Positions 1 to 8,778 of a stretch of DNA of 64,000 nt are shown in pieces. Where the stretch lies: NCBI GenBank assembly GCA_910588185.1, contig CAJUQR010000005.1, positions 1 through 64,000 on the forward strand, given 5' to 3'. A program made the translations under genes and the position numbers. Each line of letters begins with the position of its first letter. The stretch's first letter is position 1. The stretch comes from an uncultured Peptostreptococcaceae bacterium. GTDB lineage: Bacteria > Bacillota > Clostridia > Peptostreptococcales > Anaerovoracaceae. The notes below the pieces were generated by a model. It was not told where the DNA came from. It searched no databases and saw only the letters and a list, made by a program, of their open reading frames with translations.

Positions 1-65
1 CTAAGGTACCTGCAGCAGAGAAGATAGATGTAGATGATGATGGAGTTATCACCGGTTTGTTTTAA
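1..65 (+). CDS. fhs: Formate-tetrahydrofolate ligase, C-terminal end (partial)
   Basis: A frame open from the left edge ends at TAA 63-65. The visible tail, KVPAAEKIDVD...GLF, matches the conserved C-terminus of formate-tetrahydrofolate ligase, which usually reads MPGLPK.PAA..IDVD..G.I.GLF. The enzyme makes 10-formyl-THF from formate, ATP and THF. The next gene, 12 bases on, is a methenyl-THF cyclohydrolase-type protein, the next step of the same one-carbon route, which supports the call. Only about 20 residues are visible, so the identification rests on the tail and the neighbour. Confidence 0.7.
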   Translation, partial: KVPAAEKIDVDDDGVITGLF

Positions 66-77
66 TAGGAGGGGCTT

Positions 78-707
78 ATGAGAATGACCGAGAAGAGCTG
101 TGAATATTTTGTGGATGTGCTTGCTTCCAAAGAACCTGTACCGGGAGGCGGCGGAGCTGCGGCGCTGATAGGCGCTGTTGGAACTGCTCTTTCTGATATG
201 GTGGGGAGTCTTACTGTGGGAAAGAAAAAGTATGCAGATGTTCAGAATGAGATAGCAAAACTTAAGACAGAAGCGGCAAAACTTGAGAAAGAGTTTATAA
301 ATCTTGTGACAAGAGATGCAGAAGTATTTGAGCCTTTGTCAAAAGCTTATGGTCTTCCTAAAGAAACGGAAGAAGAGCAAAAATTTAAGGCGGAAGTTAT
401 GGAAAAGGCTCTTGATGAGGCTTGCAGTGTTCCTCTTCAAATTATGGAATGTGCATGCAAGGCTGTGGAACTTACTGATGCGATGAGCAAGATTGGTACG
501 GCTATTGCGATAAGTGACGCAGGTTGTGGTGCCGCATCTTTAAGAGCAGCATTGTCTGCGGCATCGCTGAATGTGTTTATCAATACAAAGTCCATGGCAG
601 ACAGAGAAAAAGCAGAAAAATTAGAAAATCACGCACAAGGGATGTTGGATAAATATATACCTATTTGTGATGAGATTTTCGCAAGAGTACTTGATCGCAT
701 AAAATAA
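78..707 (+). CDS. fchA: Cyclodeaminase/cyclohydrolase family protein (FchA-like)
   Basis: This 209-residue protein is a full-length member of the formiminotransferase-cyclodeaminase C-terminal family. FchA proteins interconvert 5,10-methenyl-THF and 10-formyl-THF (or deaminate formimino-THF) in the cytoplasm. The N-terminal VPGGGGAAALIGAVG glycine-rich segment (residues about 22-36) is the family signature; the rest is helical (DAMSKIGTAIAISDAGCGA). AGGAGGGG at 66-73 fixes the ATG at 78. It lies 12 bases after the fhs end, so the two probably form a one-carbon operon feeding purine synthesis or the acetyl-CoA pathway. A hairpin terminator follows. Cyclohydrolase versus cyclodeaminase activity cannot be told from sequence alone. 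Confidence 0.85.
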   Translation: MRMTEKSCEYFVDVLASKEPVPGGGGAAALIGAVGTALSDMVGSLTVGKKKYADVQNEIAKLKTEAAKLEKEFINLVTRDAEVFEPLSKAYGLPKETEEEQKFKAEVMEKALDEACSVPLQIMECACKAVELTDAMSKIGTAIAISDAGCGAASLRAALSAASLNVFINTKSMADREKAEKLENHAQGMLDKYIPICDEIFARVLDRIK

Positions 708-716
708 TTCTATGAA

Positions 717-751
717 AAATTTCCTCTTTGTTTAAAGAGGAAATTTCTTCA
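717..751 (+). terminator. Rho-independent terminator after fchA
   Basis: A perfect 13-bp stem, AAATTTCCTCTTT (717-729) with AAAGAGGAAATTT (734-746) around a GTTT loop, is followed by a weak T-rich stretch. It closes the fhs-fchA unit. Confidence 0.75.
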
Positions 752-831
752 TATTAGGTGTTTTTTATGGTAATTTTGAGGTATAATTATTGCTGTAGAT
801 TTATGTGTAGATATGGGCAGTGGTATGATTT

Positions 832-1371
832 ATGAATAAAAAAATACTCATTCAAAAAGGAGACATAACTAAATTTGACGGTGATGCCATAGTAAATGCG
901 GCCAATAGAAGTCTTTTGGGCGGAGGCGGCGTAGACGGTGCCATACATAGAGCTGCGGGAACTTTGCTTCTTGAGGAGTGCAAGACTTTAAACGGCTGCA
1001 AAACAGGCGAGGCTAAGATTACAAAAGGATATGATTTAGAGGCCAAATATGTAATCCATACTGTTGGGCCTATATACAGCGGCAAAGATACGGATAAGAT
1101 TTTTCTGGAATCATGTTATAAAAATTCTTTGAATTTGGCAAGAGAAAATGATATACACACAATAGCATTTCCGGCTATTTCTACAGGCGTTTACGGTTAT
1201 CCAAAGGAAGAGGCTGTACCTATAGCTTTTGATATGGTTATAAAATGGCTGGAAGAAAATAAAGATTATAATATGGAAGTCACTTTTATGTGCTTTAATG
1301 ATGAAATATACAGATTATTTATGACTATGAATTTAGGAGGCAGAAGTGGAAGAAGAGGTCAAGGAAAGTAA
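832..1371 (+). CDS. Macrodomain protein (ADP-ribose/O-acetyl-ADP-ribose hydrolase family)
   Basis: This 179-residue protein is a single macrodomain of the MacroD/YmdB type. Binding motifs are GDITKFDGDAIVNAANRSLLGG (split: GDIT at residues 9-12, AIVNAAN about 19-25), GGGGVDGAIHRAAG (about 30-43) and FPAISTGVYGYP (about 111-122), which hold the adenine and diphosphate-ribose in known structures. Such proteins remove ADP-ribose from proteins or hydrolyse O-acetyl-ADP-ribose in the cytoplasm. Its last 26 bases overlap the start of the downstream MATE gene, so the two are translationally coupled, although no functional link is known. Confidence 0.9.
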   Translation: MNKKILIQKGDITKFDGDAIVNAANRSLLGGGGVDGAIHRAAGTLLLEECKTLNGCKTGEAKITKGYDLEAKYVIHTVGPIYSGKDTDKIFLESCYKNSLNLARENDIHTIAFPAISTGVYGYPKEEAVPIAFDMVIKWLEENKDYNMEVTFMCFNDEIYRLFMTMNLGGRSGRRGQGK

Positions 1372-2758
1372 CGAAAAAAAGGTTAAAAAGCATGAAATAG
1401 ATATGGTAAACGGATCTGTACTTAAGAAGATGCTCATTTTTGCGCTTCCTTTGATGTTTTCAAGTATATTGCAGCTTCTTTTTAATGCTGCTGATATAAT
1501 AGTAGTCGGCAGATGGGCAGGAGATAATTCTCTTGCGGCAGTGGGTTCCACCACATCGCTTATAAACTTGCTTACCAATCTTTTCATTGGACTTTCCATC
1601 GGATCCAATGTATTGGTGGCTAAGTTCTTCGGAGCAAAAAAACAAGAGCAGCTTGGGCAGGCGATACATACTTCAATAACATTGAGCTTAATAAGCGGAT
1701 TTGCGCTTGCTGTAGCCGGCATGATAATAACAGAGCCGATATTAAGACTTATGCAGACACCAGAGACTGTCATACATCTGGCAGCTTTATATCTTAGGAT
1801 ATTGTTTCTTGGTATGCCTGCGATGATGCTTTATAATTTTGGAAGCGCTATATTAAGGGCAAAGGGTGATACGAAGAGACCTCTTTATTTCCTGTTTACA
1901 GCGGGTATTGTAAATGTCTTGCTTAATTTGCTTTTTGTAATAAAATTACATATGGATGTGGCAGGAGTTGCAACAGCCACGGCAATTTCGCAGTATCTTT
2001 CGGCTGCTCTCATAATAAGGTGTCTTTTAAAAGAAGAAGAGGGATTCAGACTTAACATTAAACAGTTAAAGATTCATAAAGATCAGCTTAAAAATATACT
2101 TAGAGTTGGTTTGCCTGCCGGATTTCAAGGAGTGCTGTTTTCAATTTCTAATGTTATAATTCAGGCATCCATTAACTCTTTTGGTGATATTACAATGGCA
2201 GGAAGCGCAGCGTCGGGAAATATAGAAAACTTCGTATATTTTGCCATGAATGCTTTTTATCAAGCTGCTATTTCCTTTACCAGCCAGAATGTAGGTGCAA
2301 AGAGATACGACAGAGTAAAGCCTATAATGATAAAATCTATCATGTGTGCTGCAATAACGGGAGTAGTTTTGGGAAATCTTGCATATATATTTGGAACTAC
2401 TTTGCTTAGTATATATACAGGCAGCGAGCTTGTAATTGCAGAGGGAATGAAGAGACTTGTAATAATAAGCACCACATATGCCATATGCGGAATGATGGAT
2501 ACAATGGTGGGTGTTTTAAGAGGTCTTGGATATTCTGTAATGCCTATGATAGTTTCACTTATAGGAGTGTGTGGACTCAGGCTCATATGGATAGCCACTA
2601 TATTCCAAATTGAGCGGTTCCACACGGCGACTACGGTGTATTTGTCATATCCGGTAAGCTGGGCAATTACGTTTATAGCTCACTGTGTATGTTATGTTTT
2701 GATAATGAAACATATAAAAAAGAAATTGCCTAATGAGAGTCTTGTAGGTCATGAATAG
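1346..2758 (+). CDS. MATE family multidrug/Na+ efflux protein
   Basis: This 470-residue protein has about 12 hydrophobic segments and the MATE opening pattern MVNGSVLKKMLIFALPLM followed by LLFNAADIIVVGRWAGD (residues about 47-63), the typical first-helix motif of NorM/DinF-like exporters. MATE proteins export organic cations or drugs in exchange for Na+ or H+. A GTG start at 1346 is chosen because AGGAGG at 1335-1340 sits 5 bases upstream; it overlaps the macrodomain gene by 26 bases. The substrate cannot be predicted. A strong bidirectional terminator separates it from the convergent nhaC. Confidence 0.9.
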   Translation: MEEEVKESNEKKVKKHEIDMVNGSVLKKMLIFALPLMFSSILQLLFNAADIIVVGRWAGDNSLAAVGSTTSLINLLTNLFIGLSIGSNVLVAKFFGAKKQEQLGQAIHTSITLSLISGFALAVAGMIITEPILRLMQTPETVIHLAALYLRILFLGMPAMMLYNFGSAILRAKGDTKRPLYFLFTAGIVNVLLNLLFVIKLHMDVAGVATATAISQYLSAALIIRCLLKEEEGFRLNIKQLKIHKDQLKNILRVGLPAGFQGVLFSISNVIIQASINSFGDITMAGSAASGNIENFVYFAMNAFYQAAISFTSQNVGAKRYDRVKPIMIKSIMCAAITGVVLGNLAYIFGTTLLSIYTGSELVIAEGMKRLVIISTTYAICGMMDTMVGVLRGLGYSVMPMIVSLIGVCGLRLIWIATIFQIERFHTATTVYLSYPVSWAITFIAHCVCYVLIMKHIKKKLPNESLVGHE

Positions 2759-2785
2759 ATTGAGAAAACCTTAGCAAATACAAAT

Positions 2786-2825
2786 AAAAAAGGTTCTGAC
2801 TTTTCTTTGAGTCAGAACCTTTTTT
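2786..2825. terminator. Bidirectional terminator between MATE and NhaC genes
   Basis: The perfect 15-bp stem AAAAAAGGTTCTGAC (2786-2800) / GTCAGAACCTTTTTT (2811-2825) has an A tract on one side and a T tract on the other, so it can end transcription of both convergent genes. Confidence 0.9.
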
Positions 2826-2831
2826 GCTAGC

Positions 2832-4184
2832 TTATTTCTTTTTCCCCAGAAATGCGAAAACTGGGGTAAGTACAACCGGTAGCCATAATACAGGTGCAAA
2901 CAAAGTATATCCCACTCCGCTGGCGCCTAAAGTATTAGTTATGAATATAGCTGTTGCGGACCAAGGAACCATAGGAGAAATTCCTGTACCTGCATTGAGC
3001 AGGATTCCGGTCAGTTTTTTTCTTGGAACATTGTAACTGTCGAATATTTCATTAAGAGCAGGAGCTAAAATTGAGTTAGTAGTATAATAGTTTCCTGTTA
3101 CTATGAAACATAAAGTGTGAATAGATGTTGCTCCTGTCATAACACCGGCATTTGTATTTGCTTTATTGAATATTTTTTCAAGCAAACATGTGATTATGCC
3201 AAGACGTTTTATAATTCCGCTGAAGCAGGCCGCAAACAGAAGAAGTATCAAAGTTGATGCCATGCTGTCTACTCCTCCGTAATGAAGCAGATTATTTACA
3301 AGTTGATTTTCAGCCATGGCGTATCCGGTCATGAGGCCTTTACATACTTCGGTAAGGCTAAAGCCTTGCACAAATACTGATTCGATGACACCTATAATTA
3401 TTCCCAGTGCAAAAGTTGGGAGAGTTGGGATTTTAATAAGCATAAAGAATATTAAAAGTACCGGTGCAATCAACGGCAGTATTCCAATGTTAAACTCTTC
3501 TGCTAAAGCGCTGAGCAGTGTATTTGTTTCTGCCACATTTACTTCTCCTTGGGGAACATTGGTAAATCCCAAATAAAGATATAATATGATAGAGACTATG
3601 AAAGCGGGTATGTTGTATTTCATAGTTTCTTTTATTCCTTCTCCGGGTGAGGCAGAAGTCAGTTCTGTTGCCAGTACTACGGAACCTGAGAGAGGAGACA
3701 TTTTGTCTCCAAGTAATGCTCCTGCTGCTATTGCACTTATAGTGTATGCCGGATTTATTCCCATACCGCTGGATATACCTGCAAAAGCTACGCCTAATGT
3801 TGATATTACGCCCCAGGAAGTTCCTATGAGCATGCTCATGAGAGAACACATTAAGAATGTGATTATTAAAAGAAATTTGCTGTCTATTATTTTTAGTCCT
3901 ATGTATATTAAGGTAGGAACAGTACCTCCTATAATCCAGCTTGCCACAAGTGCGCCTATCAAAAGGAGCATGAGGATGGGAGTTATAAATGAAGTTACTG
4001 ATGTTATCATATTTTGCTGAAGCTCTGAATAAGGTATTTTTTTAATAAGAGCAATTACACCTACAAAGATTGATTCAGCTATGAGGATAACGGCAATGGG
4101 CATTTCTACTATGAATAATCCTACCACCATTATTATAGAAATACCAAGAAGAGTGAGGCAGGATTCTTTAAAATTTAGTGTCAT
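2832..4184 (-). CDS. nhaC: NhaC-family Na+/H+ antiporter
   Basis: This 450-residue polytopic membrane protein has about 11-12 hydrophobic segments. The pattern around LIGTSWGVISTLGVAFAG, then GALLGDKMSPLSGSVVLATEL (residues about 155-175), is characteristic of NhaC antiporters, and NAGTGISPMVPWSATAIF lies near the C-terminus. Members exchange Na+ for H+ or, as in MleN, couple this to organic acid exchange. AGGTGA precedes the ATG. The gene probably starts a short unit or follows the acetyltransferase (22 bases apart on the same strand). The exact substrates are not predictable. Confidence 0.85.
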   Translation of the reverse strand: MTLNFKESCLTLLGISIIMVVGLFIVEMPIAVILIAESIFVGVIALIKKIPYSELQQNMITSVTSFITPILMLLLIGALVASWIIGGTVPTLIYIGLKIIDSKFLLIITFLMCSLMSMLIGTSWGVISTLGVAFAGISSGMGINPAYTISAIAAGALLGDKMSPLSGSVVLATELTSASPGEGIKETMKYNIPAFIVSIILYLYLGFTNVPQGEVNVAETNTLLSALAEEFNIGILPLIAPVLLIFFMLIKIPTLPTFALGIIIGVIESVFVQGFSLTEVCKGLMTGYAMAENQLVNNLLHYGGVDSMASTLILLLFAACFSGIIKRLGIITCLLEKIFNKANTNAGVMTGATSIHTLCFIVTGNYYTTNSILAPALNEIFDSYNVPRKKLTGILLNAGTGISPMVPWSATAIFITNTLGASGVGYTLFAPVLWLPVVLTPVFAFLGKKK

Positions 4185-4205
4185 AATTTCACCTACATAT
4201 AAAAT

Positions 4206-5468
4206 TTAATAATCTGTGTTTGTCCAAGGCTTTTGTTTGCAGTAAAACAGCATATCGAGCAGGTCTTCATAACTAGGGTCGCTTAGTTTTATTGCGCCCA
4301 GCTTCATCATGGAAGAAAGACCGCAGCTTCCCATAAACAGTGAAGAAAGATCGGATAGCTTACACTTTATTGTGACATCTTCATATTTATCATCTGCAAC
4401 ATGCCAGCTTCCGTCACTTTCAAATCCCACTGTAATGCTGTTTGTACAATGTTCAAGCTCATCATCATAGATGAACTTGACATTTAACTTGCAAGATATA
4501 AATTTTCTATAATGAGTGGCATTTATAAAAGCCTTTGGATCAACTATTTTGTACATGTTTCCTACAGCTGAAACATTAGTCTGCAGATAACCGAAATCTA
4601 TATAATTACCTGAAATATCCTGTGGAGAAGGTAATATATGATAGAAGTTCTCATTACCCGTACGAAGGACTATTGTTTGTGCCAAATCGCTTTGATTCCT
4701 TAGAAAGCCCAGTAAACATTTTAAAATATTGCTGTCAAGATAGACTATCTCGTCTACTTCCATTCTGTTAAGCGTATAGTTTACATCGCTTTCTGATACC
4801 AGGCGATAGGAAACATATCCCAAAAGTTTGTCGTTTTCAACGTATCCTATTCGTCTTGTCTCTGAATCCGATTCCATATTTCTTATTTCATCTTCGAATT
4901 TTTCTGCCATACCGTGATTTTTTGAGGCAAAAATACGGTGACAGCAGAGCATGTCGTCTAAATCTGAAGCAGATAAAAATTTTAATTTGCATAGGCTGTC
5001 TTTATCAGCTTTTGGCAGATTGACAGTTGGGATTCTGTATTCATCAAGCTTGCTTCCGTATCCGTAGCCCATTTGACGATAAAAATCAATACGAAAAGGA
5101 AGAAGCATTGCTACAAGAGATCCTGATTCTTTCGTATACTTTTCAAAGAATTTTACCATATCCTTTGCAACTCCCTTTTTCTTATGAAGGGGATGGACAC
5201 CAAGAGCCATTAGACCTGATGCAGGCTGGATTTTTCCAAAAAAATTTACAGATAAATCTATAAGCTTCATTGTAGCTAAGAGTTCATCATCTTCGAATAA
5301 ACCGTAAAAGTGTATATGCTTATCATTTTCCATGGAAAACAAGACTTTTGGTCTGTATTTTTCCCGCCCCTCGTCGCCTATATTTTTATAAGCGGGATAC
5401 GCGTTTAGATATATGGTAAGATAATCTTCAATATGTTCTGATGTTAAGGGTTTTATCACTCGTTTCAT
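4206..5468 (-). CDS. Eis-like GNAT N-acetyltransferase with SCP2-type C-terminal domain
   Basis: This 420-residue cytoplasmic protein has the three-part layout of Eis/enhanced-intracellular-survival acetyltransferases. An N-terminal GNAT domain carries the acetyl-CoA segment VHPLHKKKGVAKDMVKFF (about residues 91-108). A second, degenerate GNAT domain covers about residues 150-290, and a C-terminal sterol-carrier-like domain covers about 300-415. Eis proteins acetylate amines such as aminoglycosides or lysines. The substrate here is unknown. A GGAGGTTTTTTAATG context supports the start. It is upstream of nhaC on the same strand. Confidence 0.82.
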   Translation of the reverse strand: MKRVIKPLTSEHIEDYLTIYLNAYPAYKNIGDEGREKYRPKVLFSMENDKHIHFYGLFEDDELLATMKLIDLSVNFFGKIQPASGLMALGVHPLHKKKGVAKDMVKFFEKYTKESGSLVAMLLPFRIDFYRQMGYGYGSKLDEYRIPTVNLPKADKDSLCKLKFLSASDLDDMLCCHRIFASKNHGMAEKFEDEIRNMESDSETRRIGYVENDKLLGYVSYRLVSESDVNYTLNRMEVDEIVYLDSNILKCLLGFLRNQSDLAQTIVLRTGNENFYHILPSPQDISGNYIDFGYLQTNVSAVGNMYKIVDPKAFINATHYRKFISCKLNVKFIYDDELEHCTNSITVGFESDGSWHVADDKYEDVTIKCKLSDLSSLFMGSCGLSSMMKLGAIKLSDPSYEDLLDMLFYCKQKPWTNTDY

Positions 5469-5589
5469 TAAAAAACCTCCATAAAAGTAATACTAAACAT
5501 GCGCTAAGAAAATGTCAAGAAGTTTGATTGACAAAGAGCAGAAAGTGATTTTAAAATATAGTGTAGATTAGAATTAAGGAGAGAAAGTA

Positions 5590-6249
5590 ATGGAGATTAT
5601 TGCCCATATTCATACTGGATTTTCGGAAAAATTCGGAGTACCGCGGCAAAGCGGGCTGGCTGAGACCAAAGGATATATAATGTTTGAGCCGGAATATGCA
5701 AATCCGGAAGCGGTAAGGGGTCTTGAGGATTTTTCTCATATATGGATAATTTGGCAGTTTTCTCAAGTTACTCAGAAAGAGTGGTCTCCTACGGTCAGAC
5801 CTCCAAGACTTGGAGGCAATAAGAGAAAGGGAGTGTTTGCAACTCGCACGCCGTTTCGCCCAAATCGTATAGGATTATCATGTGTTGAACTTGAAAGTAT
5901 ACAGATTGAAAGAGGCATTCCCATATTAAATGTTATAGGTGCAGATATGGTTGACGGTACTCCTATATATGATATTAAACCATATATACCATATACTGAC
6001 AGCAGGGTCAATGCAATAGCTGGATTTGCGCAAGATGAACCTGATAAGATAGAGGTTTTATTTTCTGATAAAGTTAAATGCGATGAGGAATTTAAACAAA
6101 CTTTAAGTGAAATTTTAGCCCAGGATCCAAGACCGTCATATCAGGATGATTCTGAAAGAATTTATGGCATGGATTATGACGGAATGAATGTGAAATTTAA
6201 GGTTTGCAAAGGAGTTCTAATTGTTGTTGATGTTGCTGAGATAAAGTAG
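5590..6249 (+). CDS. trmO: tRNA (N6-threonylcarbamoyladenosine37-N6)-methyltransferase TrmO
   Basis: TrmO/TsaA proteins methylate the t6A37 base of tRNA-Thr with S-adenosylmethionine. This 219-residue protein has the family's key segments: IAHIHTGFSEKFGVPRQSG at the N-terminus, GFAQDEPDK in the C-terminal part, and RPPRLGGNKRKGVFATRTPF.RPNRIG (about residues 74-99), where the invariant RxPF.RPN binding motif lies. GGAGA precedes the ATG. The gene runs away from the acetyltransferase and is probably single. Confidence 0.9.
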   Translation: MEIIAHIHTGFSEKFGVPRQSGLAETKGYIMFEPEYANPEAVRGLEDFSHIWIIWQFSQVTQKEWSPTVRPPRLGGNKRKGVFATRTPFRPNRIGLSCVELESIQIERGIPILNVIGADMVDGTPIYDIKPYIPYTDSRVNAIAGFAQDEPDKIEVLFSDKVKCDEEFKQTLSEILAQDPRPSYQDDSERIYGMDYDGMNVKFKVCKGVLIVVDVAEIK

Positions 6250-6335
6250 AGTTATAGGGCAATTTTTGCTTCCAACTAAGTAGTTTATGTGTTAAAATCT
6301 ATTGATGTAGATTAAAAATAAAGTGGGGATAATCG

Positions 6336-6815
6336 ATGAACAGGGAATATGTTAAACTTGAGAAAAACGCCAAAGACTGTATGGCATCTTCGGCAGTATG
6401 TGTGCTGGCAATAATTTTGATTCCCGCAACTATTATATGTTGTTTGGTGCTGGAATCAGGAATTTTAAAAACTGTAATTTTGGCTGCGGCATGGATCTTA
6501 GCAATATTATATGTACTCTTTGTTCCGAGAGCAAGATATGAAAGATACAGATACTATATAGATGAGGAGTCCATAAGAGTAAGAAAAGGTTTTATCTGGA
6601 TAAGTGAGAGTATAGTTCCGATGGAGAGATTACATAAGATAGAAGTGTCCCAGGGACCTTTTGACAGAATGTTTGGACTTTCTACAGTTCGCGTAACTAC
6701 TGCAGGAGGTGATGTAAACATTAAATTTCTTAAAGATAATATAGCAGAAGAAATTGCAGAAATGCTTAAGTCTAAAATAAACGATATTGTCATTGCAGAA
6801 AGGGAAAAACGATAA
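6336..6815 (+). CDS. Bacterial PH (bPH2/DUF304) membrane protein, YdbS-like
   Basis: This 159-residue protein has two membrane segments (about residues 20-65) followed by a bPH2 domain. The RYRYYIDEESIRVRKGFIW start and VPMERLHKIEVSQGPFDRMFGLSTVRV core are typical of the YdbS family. Its role in the family is poorly known; bPH2 proteins sit at the inner membrane and are implicated in envelope stress. The next gene begins directly at its stop codon (TAA 6813-6815, ATG 6816) and is the longer YdbT-like partner, so the pair very likely form one complex. Confidence 0.8.
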   Translation: MNREYVKLEKNAKDCMASSAVCVLAIILIPATIICCLVLESGILKTVILAAAWILAILYVLFVPRARYERYRYYIDEESIRVRKGFIWISESIVPMERLHKIEVSQGPFDRMFGLSTVRVTTAGGDVNIKFLKDNIAEEIAEMLKSKINDIVIAEREKR

Positions 6816-8324
6816 ATGGAAATGGATAATGTTAAACTGCGTTGCCATTTTTCCATCGTGTTTGAAAGTTTATGGCAGTTTTGGCTGATAATCATTGTAA
6901 TGCTCTTTAATGAAATAGATTCTATTATAGAGATTGCAGAAGATATAGGAAGAGACGGATTAAGAGCTCTGATGGAATCAGGAGGAATATGGGGAGTTTT
7001 AGCTATTTTATTAATTTCCCTTATAGTATTTGGAATACAATTCCTGAGATGGCGCAAAACGTGGATTATACTTGAGGATAATCTTGTAATAATAGAAAAA
7101 AATACCCTTAATAGGAAGAAAAATACCATAGCCGTAGAAAATATATCTGCAGTAAATATGGAGAGGAATCTCTTTGAAAGAATTGTAGGAACGTACAGAA
7201 TCAAACTTGACACGAATAGTATGACTACTGCCAATGAAACAGACGTTTCTATAGTTTTTAGAGAAGATTTGGCGGTAGAATTCAGAAAGACGCTGCTTGC
7301 AAAGATGAATGCAGCTAAAGGAAATACGGAGGAGCCTGCAGTTTCAGAGGAAAGACATCCGGATCAGCTGACTTTTGCCGTAGCATCAGGCAAAAAAGTA
7401 TTTCACTATGGCTCTAAGGATATGCTTAAGCATGCATTTTATACGTTGCCTGTATTCAGCTTGGTCATAGCTGTTTTAGGCTTTGGATTTGCTGGTTGGT
7501 ACATAATTAATTTTGGGTTTATAAGCCTTGTAAGAGATGCAATGGGAGGATTTTTAGCTGTAGTTTTACTTGTCCTTGGAAGTGTGTTAAACTTGGTTAA
7601 GAAATTCTTTAAATATTATGATTTTACTGTTTACAGGGACGGCATGGATTTGCACATAAGATGCGGGCTTATTAAGCTCAGGAGCTATACAGTTCCCGTA
7701 GATAAGATTACTGCTTTTAGAATAGAGCAGCCGCTTATTTCGAGGATTTTTCACAGATACAGTATGGAAGTTATAACTGTTGGAGTGGGAGATGAAGAGG
7801 AAGAATCTTCTAATATAACTATGGCTCTTTCAAAAGAAGAGCTTATAAAGCAGCTGAAGATATTAATCCCGGAATATACGTGGGATAATGTTTTTGACTT
7901 GAACAGAGAAGAAAAAGCAGGGATAAAAGTACGTATCGTACAATCTGTTAAATGGCATATTGCAACTATAGCGGCAGTATGTATAATGACGGCTTTTACA
8001 GACTTGGACAGCTGGATAAGTATAGGCGCTCCGATATTATTTGATGTAATTATAGTATTGCTTTATATCTTATCTCACAAAGCGGCAGGTTATGTTCTCA
8101 TGGAAAATATGATGATTACGTCGTCGGGATTTTTAGCAAAGCATTATACAGTATTTGAGTATAAAAAGATGCAGGTGCTTGAAATGGATTATCATCCTGC
8201 AGTAAGAAAATTAGGTATTGGTAATGGTGTTGTATACTTGCTTAATACAATAACCAGTATTCCATATATAAAAAAAGAATTAGCATCAGAAATTTCTGAA
8301 AAGATGATAGGAGGAACAAAATGA
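6816..8324 (+). CDS. Multi-bPH2 domain membrane protein, YdbT-like
   Basis: This 502-residue protein has three repeats of paired membrane helices plus a bPH2 domain. The domain starts are visible at about residue 70 (WRKTWIILEDNLVIIEKNTL), 265 (YYDFTVYRDGMDLHIRCGLI) and 420 (HKAAGYVLMENMMITSSGFL). This is the YdbT layout, and it lies directly behind the YdbS-like gene as in many Firmicutes. The molecular function is unknown. Its stop overlaps the ridA start (ATGA at 8321-8324). Confidence 0.8.
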   Translation: MEMDNVKLRCHFSIVFESLWQFWLIIIVMLFNEIDSIIEIAEDIGRDGLRALMESGGIWGVLAILLISLIVFGIQFLRWRKTWIILEDNLVIIEKNTLNRKKNTIAVENISAVNMERNLFERIVGTYRIKLDTNSMTTANETDVSIVFREDLAVEFRKTLLAKMNAAKGNTEEPAVSEERHPDQLTFAVASGKKVFHYGSKDMLKHAFYTLPVFSLVIAVLGFGFAGWYIINFGFISLVRDAMGGFLAVVLLVLGSVLNLVKKFFKYYDFTVYRDGMDLHIRCGLIKLRSYTVPVDKITAFRIEQPLISRIFHRYSMEVITVGVGDEEEESSNITMALSKEELIKQLKILIPEYTWDNVFDLNREEKAGIKVRIVQSVKWHIATIAAVCIMTAFTDLDSWISIGAPILFDVIIVLLYILSHKAAGYVLMENMMITSSGFLAKHYTVFEYKKMQVLEMDYHPAVRKLGIGNGVVYLLNTITSIPYIKKELASEISEKMIGGTK

Positions 8325-8698
8325 GAAAAATCGTAGCAACAGAAAAAGCGCCTGCTGCAATAGGACCTTATGCACAGGCAAATATTTACGGAAACCTTGT
8401 GTTCACATCAGGACAGATTCCGCTTGACCCTGCAACAGGTCAAGTAGTAGAAGGCGGAGTTGAAGAACAGACAAGACAGGTATTTGCCAATATTAAAGCT
8501 GTTCTTGAAGAAGCAGGAAGCGGTCTTGATAAAGTTCTTAAGACTACTTGTTTTTTGAAGGATATGGGAGATTTTGCCGTTGTAAATGAAATCTATGGAG
8601 GATATTTTGACGGAGAATATCCATCAAGATCTGCTATTGAAGTAGCAAGACTTCCTAAAGATGTTCTTATTGAGATTGAAACTATAGCATACATCTAA
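8321..8698 (+). CDS. ridA: RidA family enamine/imine deaminase
   Basis: RidA hydrolyses reactive 2-aminoacrylate and other enamines made by PLP enzymes. The 125-residue length is typical. It starts MRKIVATEKAPAAIGPYAQA and carries GNLVFTSGQIPLDP, plus RSAIEVARLPKDVLIEIETIA near the end, where the invariant Arg and Glu of the active site lie. The ATG overlaps the TGA of the PH-domain gene, so it is co-translated with that operon. A terminator follows. Confidence 0.93.
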   Translation: MRKIVATEKAPAAIGPYAQANIYGNLVFTSGQIPLDPATGQVVEGGVEEQTRQVFANIKAVLEEAGSGLDKVLKTTCFLKDMGDFAVVNEIYGGYFDGEYPSRSAIEVARLPKDVLIEIETIAYI

Positions 8699-8708
8699 AA
8701 AATATTAA

Positions 8709-8740
8709 AAAAGAGAGCCTTTTCTTTAGGCTCTCTTTGT
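8709..8740 (+). terminator. Terminator after ridA
   Basis: An 11-bp stem, AAAGAGAGCCT (8710-8720) / AGGCTCTCTTT (8728-8738), around a TTTCTTT loop closes the PH-domain/ridA operon. Confidence 0.8.
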
Positions 8741-8778
8741 AAAATACGAAATTTATTGCGAAGAAAAGGAGAAAATTC